A stretch of 64,000 nt of DNA from Nematostella vectensis. Lineage: Eukaryota > Cnidaria > Anthozoa > Actiniaria > Edwardsiidae. The notes under the pieces were generated by a model. It was given only the letters and a program-made list of their open reading frames with translations, ran no database searches and was not told the origin of the DNA. The position numbers and the translations under genes were made by a program. Where the stretch lies: assembly GCF_932526225.1 (NCBI RefSeq), contig NC_064040.1, forward strand, positions 9,078,865-9,142,864, given 5' to 3'. The first letter of the stretch is position 1. The number at the start of each line of letters is the position of its first letter. This document shows, in pieces, positions 1-10,128 of this stretch.

Positions 1-955
1 ATATGCACAGATATACCTGTATATACATATATGCAGAGATATACCTGTATATTCATATATGCACAGATATACCTGTATATACATATATGCACAGATATAC
101 CTGTATATACGTATATGCACAGATATACCTGTATATACATATATGCACAGATATACCTGTATATACATATATGCACAGATATACCTGTATATTCATATAT
201 GCACAGATATACCTGTATATACATATATGCACAGATATACCTGTATATACATATATGCACAGATATACCTGTATATACATATATGCACAGATATACCTGT
301 ATATACATATATGCACAGATATACCTGTATATACATATATGCACAGATATACCTGTATATACATATATGCACAGATATACCTGTATATACATATATGCAC
401 AGATATACCTGTATATACATATATGCACAGATATACCTGTATATACATATATGCACAGATATACCTGTATATACATATATGCACAGATATACCTGTATAT
501 ACATATATGCACAGATATACCTGTATATACATATATGCAGAGATATACCTGTATATTCATATATGCACAGATATACCTGTATATACATATATGCACAGAT
601 ATACCTGTATATACATATATGCACAGATATACCTGTATATACATATATGCACAGATATACCTGTATATACATATATGCAGAGATATACCTGTATATACAT
701 ATATGCAGAGATATACCTGTATATACATATATGCACAGATATACCTGTATATACATATATGCACAGATATACCTGTATATACATATATGCAGAGATATAC
801 CTGTATATACATATATGCAGAGATATACCTGTATATACATATATGCAGAGATATACCTGTATATACATATATGCAGAGATATACCTGTATATACCTGTAT
901 ATACATATATGCACATATATACTTGTATATACATATATACACATATATACCTTTA
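1..955. repeat. 28-bp minisatellite, block A
   Basis: About 34 head-to-tail copies of a 28-bp unit of the form ATATGCACAGATATACCTGT plus TATATACAT. Sites vary between GCACAG and GCAGAG and between ATACAT and ATTCAT. The array runs off the left edge of the window. Because 28 is not a multiple of 3 and the unit has no stop codon, several frames on both strands stay open and give a 28-residue Tyr/Ile/His repeat. These frames are a by-product of the repeat and not evidence of a gene. GCAGAG variants cluster toward the right end (780-880), which suggests local homogenisation. Confidence 0.97.
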
Positions 956-1010
956 ATGCGTGAGTGCAGGCGTTCATATAACAGTGCTCAATACATAGGT
1001 GTAGAGCAGG

Positions 1011-1171
1011 ATATGTCTTGGTTTGTAGGAAAAAAACACGCGAACTACCGTTTCATCTCTACAAGCCTGTTTCAGGCTTGTTGGAGCCTGCGTGTGGCTT
1101 GTTTCAGGCTTGTAGGCTTGTAGAGATAAAACGGTAGTTCGCGTGTTTTTTTCCTACAAACCAAGACATAT
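1011..1171. repeat. Long inverted repeat (hairpin) inside the minisatellite
   Basis: Two arms of about 58 bp (1011-1068 and 1114-1171) are reverse complements with one clear mismatch near 1054. They surround a 45-bp spacer that itself has two copies of a CAGGCTTGT motif. The outer arm sequence (ATATGTCTTGG and its complement) runs into the satellite on the right. The unit differs entirely from the 28-bp repeat on both sides, so this looks like a foldback/MITE-like insertion or a cruciform-forming core. No protein is encoded. Confidence 0.9.
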
Positions 1172-1488
1172 ATACCTTTATATACATATATGCACATATA
1201 TACCTGTATATTCATATATGCACAGAACAGATATACCTGTATATTCATATATGCACAGATATACCTGTATATACATATATGCACATATATACCTGTATAT
1301 TCATATATGCACAGAAAAGATATACCTGTATATTCATATATGCACAGATATACCTGTATATACATATATGCACATATATACCTGTATATACATATATGCA
1401 CAGATATACCTGTATATACATATATGCACAGATATACCTGTATATACATATATGCACAGATATACCTGTATATACATATATACATATG
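1172..1488. repeat. 28-bp minisatellite, block B
   Basis: The same 28-bp family resumes after the hairpin with about 11 copies. It is less regular than block A: it has GCACATATATAC variants and small insertions (extra AACAG near 1227 and AAAAG near 1317). The match in unit sequence and orientation shows that blocks A and B were one array interrupted by, or seeded around, the hairpin. Confidence 0.95.
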
Positions 1489-1489
1489 C

Positions 1490-1850
1490 TGCACTCGTAT
1501 TATTTATGTGTCATAACCCACATTGCTTCATGTGTATCAAATAAACCAGCAAATAAAGTAAAATCAAGTCTTATACCTATTTCAAACGATAACATTCGGA
1601 ATATCTTTGTCATTACCCGCCGACTGCTCCATCGGTATTTAATGAATAACAAAATAAGAATAAAAAGTATACACCTATTTCAAAAGGATACAGTCGGAGA
1701 ACAGCAGAATCTGTGTCATTACCCGCATTGCTCCATTGATATTAAATAAATAAGCAAAAAAGAATAAACATGTATACATCCATTTCAATTTCAAAAGTTG
1801 CATTCAGGAGAAGCAATGTGACGTAGCCCGCAGTGGCTCATGGGTAACGT
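1490..1850. repeat. Degenerate ~105-bp tandem repeats of a foldback family
   Basis: Four diverged copies share a core like GTCATTACCCGCATTGCTCC (near 1509, 1607, 1715 and 1817), each followed by an AT-rich AATAAATAAG-like stretch and a CCTATTTCAAA motif. The same core (GTTGCA..., ACCCA, TTGCTTCATGGG) appears in foldback elements at 24464-24657 and 37110-37380, so this is a dispersed family and not a unique repeat. Confidence 0.6.
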
Positions 1851-4800
1851 ATGAATGGATGAATCCATAGGTCATTATACTTAAAGTTTCGAAAATCCAG
1901 ACAACTCGGGGTCACTAAAAGAGGAAAGAAAGTTGGAAGTTGCCTGGCTTGCTAAAGAGAAAATAAAAACACCGCGATATTTTTTTTTGTTAACAGTATC
2001 TAAATTATGATGCGTTACTAAATTTTCAATATTCTGCGAGCTCTCGTCATTCCTTCATTCAAGCATTTATTACATTGCTTTTTGATAGGTCGTCAGTGCC
2101 TCATCGGAGGAGTTATGTGATTGGGAACGAGCAATGCATTTTTTGTGGTACCCCATCATTCCTTGCGCCTCGACTTCAACTTTAAAGAATACCACTCCTT
2201 TGTTATTGTTTATCACTAAAAATAAAACGGTTTATTCGCAGAGAAATTTCAAAATCACGGTCTACGAATGAAGTCAGATACTTTATTGACGATATTTGAT
2301 TGAAAATATCTTGGTAACTCCCTTGAATTAGCCGATGGAAATGGATTCTTTGAGTGACTCGCCATTGAGCGGGAGCATAAAATGGCGGCGTGATTGGCTT
2401 TCTTTAATCGACTTGGAGTACAAGACTGGATGAACACGGAGCTATTGCTATACGCCAATACCAAGCTGCATGCTCGCAAATCGGCTCCATTTCTCCCTTT
2501 TTTTATTTTATTGTTTGAAAAATTATGAGTGCGTGCTTTATAAAGTTCTTGGTATATTCCTATTAAACCTGTAGAGTCATCGAAACGTTTCTTGAAAAGA
2601 ATAATATGGGAATTCTCAAACAGTATACCATATACATTTTAAAGTTTACTCTTAGAATGTTTTCCTATCCTATTGACGATGAAAGCTAATGGGTGTTTAA
2701 TGGCTACCTATGACTGGACAGCAACTGGACAACGAACTTTTTAAACTACATCTTAAGAACGGGCCTGGATGACCAGTTAAGTCTATCATAAAAATTAAGC
2801 ATACTCTATTGTACTAGTAAAGATTTATAAAAACAATCGTGTATCTGATATGAGGGTACAACAGGACTATAAATCAGATTATAGATTTCGTGCTAGCATC
2901 CCTGGGATTTCCAACTAGTGATAAAACCTGAAGTGGAAAAAAAATCACATCCTACAACACGATAACAAAATTGCAACAATATCACAACTATCGGGACGCA
3001 TCCAGGAAGCTACAGTCAATATTTTTTTTAAGTGGATTTTCTATCATTTTTTACACCTAGTTCCTCTTGGTTTTGAGCATCATGTGGTTTCAATTACTCA
3101 ATTGAAAGTTCTGGAACCAATTAGCGGACGGAATCACACGTTCATTACAAGACTTTTCTTCTTATCTTCTTCGAGTATCTCGTTTTATCCCCGACCTTCT
3201 GTGGACAAGTCTTAGCTTAAGGGCAAACGTCATTATCAGATTTTATTTTTCTGGAGAAATTAGTCAAAGCTCCGTTTATAGTTTTAAGAGCCCATGTAAG
3301 CCGCACCTTTGTTATTTTAAATCAATATTGGTAAAAAAAAATATCAGAAGCAATCTCCAAATAACCACCTAAAGACTGGAATCTTATACTTTATTTACCA
3401 TTTCATTTGAAAATACAACAGCTCTCCAAAATCAGCCGATGGAAATGGATGGTTTTTCCCACTTGGTCCATTGGTAGGGTAACAAAATTGTGGCTGACAG
3501 AAGTTATTTCAAGAAATCGAAAACAAAACAAAACAAACAAACCGCCTAGTGACTGTTTCTATGGGGCATTTTGCAGGAGACTTCAGCTTGTTGAACTTGT
3601 CTCACAAATCAAAGTGAATGCCCCAAAAGGTAGCGCTTGTAAACGCCGTGAGACATTTCAGCAATAGTTAATCGACCCAGTTACAATAAAAACAAGTTTA
3701 GAACGAAAGACACGCGAATAAATACAATTCTCTTCTTATGAAAAGAAATAAAAAGGGGCTTAAACAGAGCAATGATGCATTAACCTTTGGCGATGCTCAT
3801 ATCATAGCGTCTAAGTTATCTTATCGCGGCTAAACTTCAACTGAGAGAATCTTATCAGAAATGAAGAGCCATAGATTGTGAATGCTTGTTCGTTGACACG
3901 TATATTGGACAGAGCCGTACAATTATCGGAAATAAGAGTCGTAGATTACCCACGCTTCTGCGTTGACACGTAAATTGGGCAGAGTCGTGCTATAAAAGTA
4001 ACATAACTGATCTATTTTGGCTGGCGAGGGAGGTAAAACAATAAAGATTCGATCTTAAATGATTCGTTCCCAGCTGTTTTCGGGGACTTATCCGCAGCAG
4101 CTGTGGGGTGCGACCAAGTTTAAACTCGTAATTTGGTAATTAGAACAATGATAAAGTTGCCGGAAGAACATCAACATTTTTATGAGCAAACGTAAGTTTA
4201 TCAAAATAGAGAAATCGAAAAGAGGCAATGAATTTCCAAATGGGAAGACATGACATCGACCGAGAAAAAGATCACCAATAAAGTATATGTATTTATATAA
4301 TCATTTGACTTGTAAAAACAAGAAGGGGTTTGAGTGAAGAAAGCAAATTAGAATTTGATACCAGAATCTCTTTATGATCTTCTGATAGGTAAAACAGTTT
4401 TCAAATAAGACAAATATCCTGAAAACCGATTAAAATTCTTTATTTTTTTTCAAAATGTGCGGCATTACTCTCTCGGATATTAAATGGTGAGAGGCCTAAT
4501 AAAATATAGTTGTTGTTTTTTCTAAAGAAAGAAGGAAATAAGAATAAAGAAAACAAAAAATATATAAAATTAAAAGTTACACGAGTTTAAGCTTGTTTAT
4601 CAGAATAGAATAATTAAACTCGAAACACAAGTGCTGAATGTAAGAAGATCAACATCTAAATCTTTTCATGATTTTTTGATAGCAGATTAGACAGTTTTCA
4701 AAGTTTAAATTAGATCAAAACCCTTAAAAGTGCAATTCAGCTGTTAATACTGAAGCTTAGTGCTGACAAGACAGTACCCCATGGTTCTAGATGGTATTTG

Positions 4801-6077
4801 TATACATTTAAAAGGCACCATTTTTTCCAGTTTTCCATGAGATCTCTATTGCTTGGTTAGGGGTGGTGGCGAGAGGCCAAAGCGAGATTGTGCTAGATGG
4901 TTAGATGCAGGTTTGGAAATATGATAACGTTTACTCCAGCTCAATGAAAACGGAGTACAAATTCGAGAAAAATTTTGTAAAGTGGGATTCCAAGCAAAAA
5001 GAATTGCACTAGGTTTCAGTTGCAGCGTGACGCAAGTTCGAGATGTTTTAATTATCGGTCCAAAAAGGTTTATGCTTATCGGATAAAAAACGTGTTTCGA
5101 TCAGAGAATTATAATAAGGGATTAAAACAAACTATTAATCAAGCACGCAAGAAAATGATTTAATTATAATATTGATAATATCATGTTTTTTGAAGTACTA
5201 ATCCTAGACATATAGACATTTAAAATACATTATTGTGGGAGCTTGTTTATTATATATCAAATATGAAACCCAAAATAAGAGACATTGCATCTTCTCTTTA
5301 CCAAGTTCACAGTTTAAAAGACTCTGTTATGTGTTTTTTTGTAGTACCACGTTTTCATGAAAAGACTTGAGGAAAAAAAATTAAATAAATGGTATTTTCT
5401 AACTTTTGGTCTCATCCATAAATTGAAGCAACGAGAAAAAAAAATGATTGTTAGCCCATCGAAAGTATTTTCTTAAAAAAGTTTTTATTGTTTATTATTT
5501 TTTATTGTTATTGTTCATGTAGTGATTTGATTATCGTTAAAACAATATCACAAGTTAAGTAAATAAACAAGATAGAATACAAACCAATAGAATTTATATT
5601 TGCCTAAGAAACACAATCAGTTTTACACGAGAACAATTTACTAAACAATGTTAATCTGTCATGTTTAATACCAAGAGGTATACCTTTTTAATTAAAAACA
5701 AACAAACAAACAACCCACCGTATTCATGGAGCCGTAGGCGAGTTAGCAATAACGAAAGAAATATCAACCAAAAAATAATACAGCCAATATAGAATTTTGT
5801 ATGCGCCTAATACAATACCACAAATATTACGCGAGAACCCTACCTGAAACTATGAAATTATTCTTTGAAGCAGAAACTTTAACCTTTAACTTGAAAACTT
5901 ATTTCAGAACAACAAATTCGCCCAAGATCAACGCTCAGTGCGCGAGTTAAGGGAACAAACAAACAAAATAATATACAAACAATACATTTGTTTACGCCTA
6001 GTGCAATACACAACTAAAGCTACCTGAAACTAATAAGTTATTCTATCAAGCAGCAGTTCCGAGACTTATAACTTAGT
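1851..6077. other. Gene-free AT-rich stretch
   Basis: No reading frame here shows conserved protein features. Visible items are a diverged tandem duplication at 3853-3993 with a TATAAAAG box just after it (3991-3998), and about three very diverged copies of a roughly 180-bp unit between 5590 and 6070, recognisable by GCCTAA/GCCTAG, ACAATAC and CTACCTGAAACTA. Otherwise I see nothing specific. Confidence 0.6.
3853..3993 (+). repeat. Diverged ~70-bp tandem duplication
   Basis: Two adjacent copies of a segment read ATCAGAAATGAAGAG or ATCGGAAATAAGAG, then ...GTTGACACGTA..ATTGG.CAGAG, ending near 3925 and 3990. The copies are about 80 percent alike by eye. The second copy is followed directly by TATAAAAG, so the pair could be upstream elements of a promoter, but no transcript or coding exon is visible downstream. 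Confidence 0.6.
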
Positions 6078-6174
6078 GCAATTCAACCCTGACTACACGG
6101 TATCACCTAATGCAATTCAACCCTGACTACACGGTATCACCTAATGCAATTCAACCCTGACTACACGGTATCAC
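6078..6174 (+). repeat. 34-bp tandem repeat, three copies
   Basis: Three nearly identical 34-bp units begin with GCAATTCAACCCTGACTACA. Copies start at 6078, 6112 and 6146; the third loses its last bases. They lie about 270 bp upstream of the TATA box at 6448 and could be duplicated regulatory sequence. Confidence 0.9.
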
Positions 6175-6447
6175 TAGGTAGACCAAGCTAGAACCTTTAC
6201 CTTGATCCGCCCACACTTGAGTCGCCTCGGGCGATTCCAAGACCTCCCTATCTGGCCCCGAGTCCCGATAAGCGTGCAGGTGCGGCGTGTCTTATAGCTA
6301 TAATATTACTCTAAGTATCATAAACATGTACAAGCACTCTGTCACCAAATTAACATGATATTAAGTTTGACACACCAATGACAGGACGCACCTTTCAGCG
6401 TTAATTTACGCCCGCACGACATGCGGGACCGCCCTCTTGTAGATGAG

Positions 6448-6457
6448 TATATATAAG
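6448..6457 (+). promoter_or_regulatory. TATA box candidate
   Basis: TATATATAAG lies in a locally GC-rich, compositionally distinct stretch (6380-6500). A start site about 30 bp downstream would fall near 6480, giving a 5-prime leader of roughly 15 bases before the ATG at 6495. The spacing, the sharp composition change and the following ATG-plus-splice-donor support a real core promoter. No expression evidence is available. Confidence 0.5.
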
Positions 6458-6494
6458 GGCGGCGAGGGGCTCAGGGGATAAACCACTCGTCGAG

Positions 6495-6518
6495 ATGGGC
6501 TTCAAGTATTTGTTCAAG
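6495..6518 (+). CDS. Candidate orphan first coding exon (partial gene)
   Basis: ATG at 6495 opens eight codons, MGFKYLFK, that run straight into a textbook splice donor (AAG then GTAAGC at 6519), phase 0. With the TATA box 40-50 bp upstream it has the shape of a very short first coding exon. I could not find a convincing partner exon in the next 10 kb. The DM-domain exon has a phase-0 acceptor candidate before 16973, so this exon could in principle be an upstream start of the DMRT gene, but that would need a 10.4-kb intron. The function is unknown and the feature could be chance. Confidence 0.3.
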
Positions 6519-8700
6519 GTAAGCGCATCTAGAGATATACTCCAACGCCCTTGGCTACTCAAACATCTACTTTAGTAATCCGATTACGATGGAGACTATT
6601 TTGAATCTGTGTGTCAGGTTACGGGATAGCTTAACCTGAATAATCTGGAAACGTTTAAAAGATTTTACAAACTAGTAACAGCAGGCGAAAAGAACGCGGA
6701 ACCGCTGATAATTTGTCAGCAAGAAATTGAAATGGGTCAAAGACTACCAAGGCGTTTATTGGTCTGCAAACGTCTAAAGCGCACAGGCGGCGAATCCTCG
6801 TGTTAGGCTAACGCGCGATCGGTTCTCCCTCATGTCCGGTCAAACCTGCTAGGCCAACTCTAAAGGAAACTATACTTGTGCTGTTGCACTTCCAGCATGC
6901 GCTCAGTACATTTGAGACAGGCAAAACTTGGGTAACTTATTGTCTGTTTGAAGCTCGATATAAGTACGGTTTATGGAGAGCGAGGTGTGATGGAGGGAGG
7001 ACGGGGTGAGGTATGCTAACAGTATCTAACAGGGTCATTGCGGCACGCCCTAACAGCGTTCACCAGAAACAGAGCGCGATGCGCTAGTCTTGACGAGTAT
7101 GAAGTGATAGAAGCAGCGCGCGAAGATATCGTATACGCCTAAACAAGATCCGAATCTTTAAATAATATTTGCGTGCGAGAATGTAGCATCTAAAACGGCA
7201 TGTCATCCACGCGTATAATTCCAGGACTTTGTGTGTGACTGTTCTACTTATTGCGAGAAAAAACACTCTTTCATACAGGAATGTCTGGCTCATCTCCAAG
7301 AAATCCAACTCGATTGTAGCATTTTCGGTGATCTCAATGATGATACAGTCTTCATATCGAGAAGTCACCAGAACGTTGCAGCACGATTTTCACGCACTTT
7401 AGCCAAAAAATTCGTCGGCGTTAAAATCCTGTGCAATTTTAAAAGATGTGGGAGTGTAACCTTTGACATAAAATAATAAAAAAGAACATGCCCGTGGTGG
7501 TTTCAAACGGTTTGGAACAACCCTATTGTTAGCGTTATAGAGTTGTACTATGGAGAGCAATGCTTCGTTTATTGGGGTAATGTGACATGCAATGATAACC
7601 GATAGGCCGGTGATAGGAGATAAGTGGACTACACAAGTCTCTAGCTATGTGAAGGGCGGCCTTTGTGACCCAGTGTATGATAACGAGCCGGATAATCAAT
7701 GTACTGGTCACAGAAATGTGGCGGGTACTCTCAAAGATTTGCAATCAGAGGCCGAAGAAAGGATCATAAAGGCAGTCGCATCTTAAGCGGATTACACGCG
7801 ACTTCAAGGCCTCAAATCTACTAAGTCTGAAGCGTAGGTAAGAATATTACAATAACGAATTGCGATGCGATATAAGAGCAAGTTAAACAGATTACTAGCG
7901 ATGAAAGTTTATGGGGACAGAGAACACAGGACACAGAAGAAGAATGATATATCTTCTTAGGAATTACAACGGAATAGTTTGCATTGCTTCGCATTGTATC
8001 ATTGTATCTTACTAAGCGAAAAATGATTTACAGGGAATATTTTTGCATAGCTCCGCATTGCATTACTATAACTCTATAAACCACTAATTTTAATTTACTG
8101 AGACAATATAAGGCACGAATGCATGCCATAATAAAAGCCCCAACATTATGCCGCAGATAAACATTGCCCATGGGAGAAGTTTATATTTGTCTGTTTTTGA
8201 AATAACAAATTTAAATTCGTCTTGCTTTTTTTTAACAGAATATGTATCTTATATCCTTTAATAATTTTAATACGCCCGTTTGAATTTTCTTCCAAACGCG
8301 CTTGTTCGTTTCTGATTGGTTCGAAGTTAAGTGCGCGGCTGTGGATTGGTTCAAAATGGGTGCTTGTCTGGAACAAATGGCGACACCGCTCTAATAATAC
8401 TGTTTTTGTTTTGTGGTTATCTTGAAAAGTTTTTGTCCATAATCTTAAGTTTCAGCATTGATAGTTATAAACCGCTTTAATAGATATTGTAAACTTTAAA
8501 TATTTCCCGCCTCTTTTAAAGACGTCCGCATCCGTTTGAGACTTTGAGATTTCCTACCAGACGCAGAGAGCCCTTGACAGCACAGCACGCCCTTTTTACT
8601 GTTCCCATTCAATATTTAAACACAAAAGTTTTATACTGTGTTTGCTTAGTTCAATGGGGGAATATATCAATAGCTTGCCCAAATCAGCCGATGGAAATAC

Positions 8701-8905
8701 TGCTATACAGAGTATTTTGGACCATTACAAAACCCATACCTTGAGTATTATGGTATGTTTTTTCTCACTTGGTATTTTGCTATACAGAGTATTTTGGACC
8801 ATTGAACCCATACCTTGAACATCATGGTATGTTTTTTTCTCACTTGGTATTTTGCTATACAGAGTATTGGATCATTACAAAACCCATACCTTGAACATCT
8901 TGGTA
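8701..8905 (+). repeat. ~76-bp tandem repeat, three copies
   Basis: Three copies start with TGCTATACAGAGTATT (8701, 8778, 8853) and continue with ACCATTACAAAACCCATACC, TTGAACATCATGGTATG and a TTTTTCTCACTTGGTATT joint. The last copy is truncated after CTTGGTAAC. Small indels set the spacings at 77 and 75. Confidence 0.85.
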
Positions 8906-9870
8906 ACAACCACTGTGATTTCAATGAGCCATAACAGCATCCGCCATAGCATAACCGTGTGTGTTATCTGAGGGAATGGCCATAATAGGACCAATGTTTG
9001 CAGCCACTGAAATTAAACAGACCCTGTTAATTTATAAATTATATAATACTGTATTCCAACAACAGTGAAAACATCCATTATTATCTACCTACAAATAAAG
9101 GTATTCATACAAAATAGGTTTTTACACAGAAAAAAATAGTTATGAACAAAAACAAGGCTATAATGATACTGCTTTAGATTTTTCTTTTCTTGAAGGCGCA
9201 TGCGCGCGACCAGTTTTAGTCGCATAGTTCAAACTTCAGTCTCAAAAAGTTAAAAGCTAGGTTTGCTTTCGGTTTGGCTCCCGAACTCATATGTGGTAAC
9301 GTTTTTGTTACTAGGGAGTCAACCAGTACATATTTTTTTTTTAAATTATAATAATTCTCTGACCTCTCTGTAATGTAATGGACCTGCAGTTAGTTTGCTA
9401 CTAAACGCTATTATTTGACTTTTGTCAATTTTAAGCCCAACTTTTTTGTCAACTTTACCATGGTTTTTCCTACTCATGCTAAGTTGTAAACTTGTCGCAT
9501 AGCCCTCGGGGCTATAATTGACTATATGACGACAGGTGAGGAATGCGTCATTCCATCCGCTGAGCATACCTAACAATAATTTCGAATATTGGCTTAAACA
9601 ATCGATGGCCATCTTACGTGAGACGTGTAAGAATGAACATCCTTGTATGGCCTTATAAGGAAGCATGGAACTGATAGCTTCACGCTTTGTTGGGAACAGT
9701 TAGTCATGAAAAAGGTTAACATACCTGACTATGTTCATTGCTATTTTCAATATTTTGCGATTTTTTTCTGACAAACTGCTTGTCCACTTTCGGGCTTCCA
9801 TCATTTAAACTAACGATTTGATTGGTCAGCGCCTTGCGGAGAGTTGATTTGAAACTATTTCAGTAGCGGA

Positions 9871-10128
9871 TGTTACTAAAACGGGGAACGGGGAACAGGG
9901 ATCTGGTAAAGAGTGGTCAGCGGTAGTGCACAAAAAAACAGAAGCGATGTAGCAACCTCATGTGCGTTTCTTTGGCTCTTCTCTCGTTAAAATGGATAGT
10001 AAGAGAAATCTCTGACTCTGTTTCTAAGAATATTGAGTCATTCATGCGCCCATTGAATCCAATCTAATACGATAGCCGCTGACCACTCATTTCCAGATCC
10101 CTGTTCCCCGCTCCCCGTTTAAGTAACA
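9871..10128. mobile_element. Foldback/MITE-like element with long inverted ends
   Basis: The left end TGTTACTAAAACGGGGAACG and the right end, ending in ...CCCCGTTTAAGTAACA, are inverted complements. The match continues through GGGAACAGGGATCTGG and AGTGGTCAGCGG on the left and their complements near 10080-10110, giving arms of about 55 bp around a 150-bp centre. A 7-bp CAGTAGC lies just outside each end (9861-9867 and 10131-10137), a plausible target-site duplication. No transposase is present, so this is a non-autonomous DNA element. Confidence 0.75.

Noticed and set aside
3-1749. Open frames of 100-350 codons with Tyr/Ile/His repeats on both strands
   Set aside because: They are translations of the stop-free 28-bp minisatellite in several frames at once; no start context, splice logic or domain.
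3991-3998. TATAAAAG box after the 70-bp duplication
   Set aside because: No ATG-plus-donor or coding exon follows at a suitable distance, unlike the box at 6448.
7231-7476. 81-codon + frame with several Cys residues
   Set aside because: No domain, no signal peptide, and an overlapping opposite frame is equally open; likely chance.
9346-9666. 106-codon minus frame
   Set aside because: Mixed composition with no recognisable family; near a foldback element, so perhaps repeat-derived, but not supportable as a gene.
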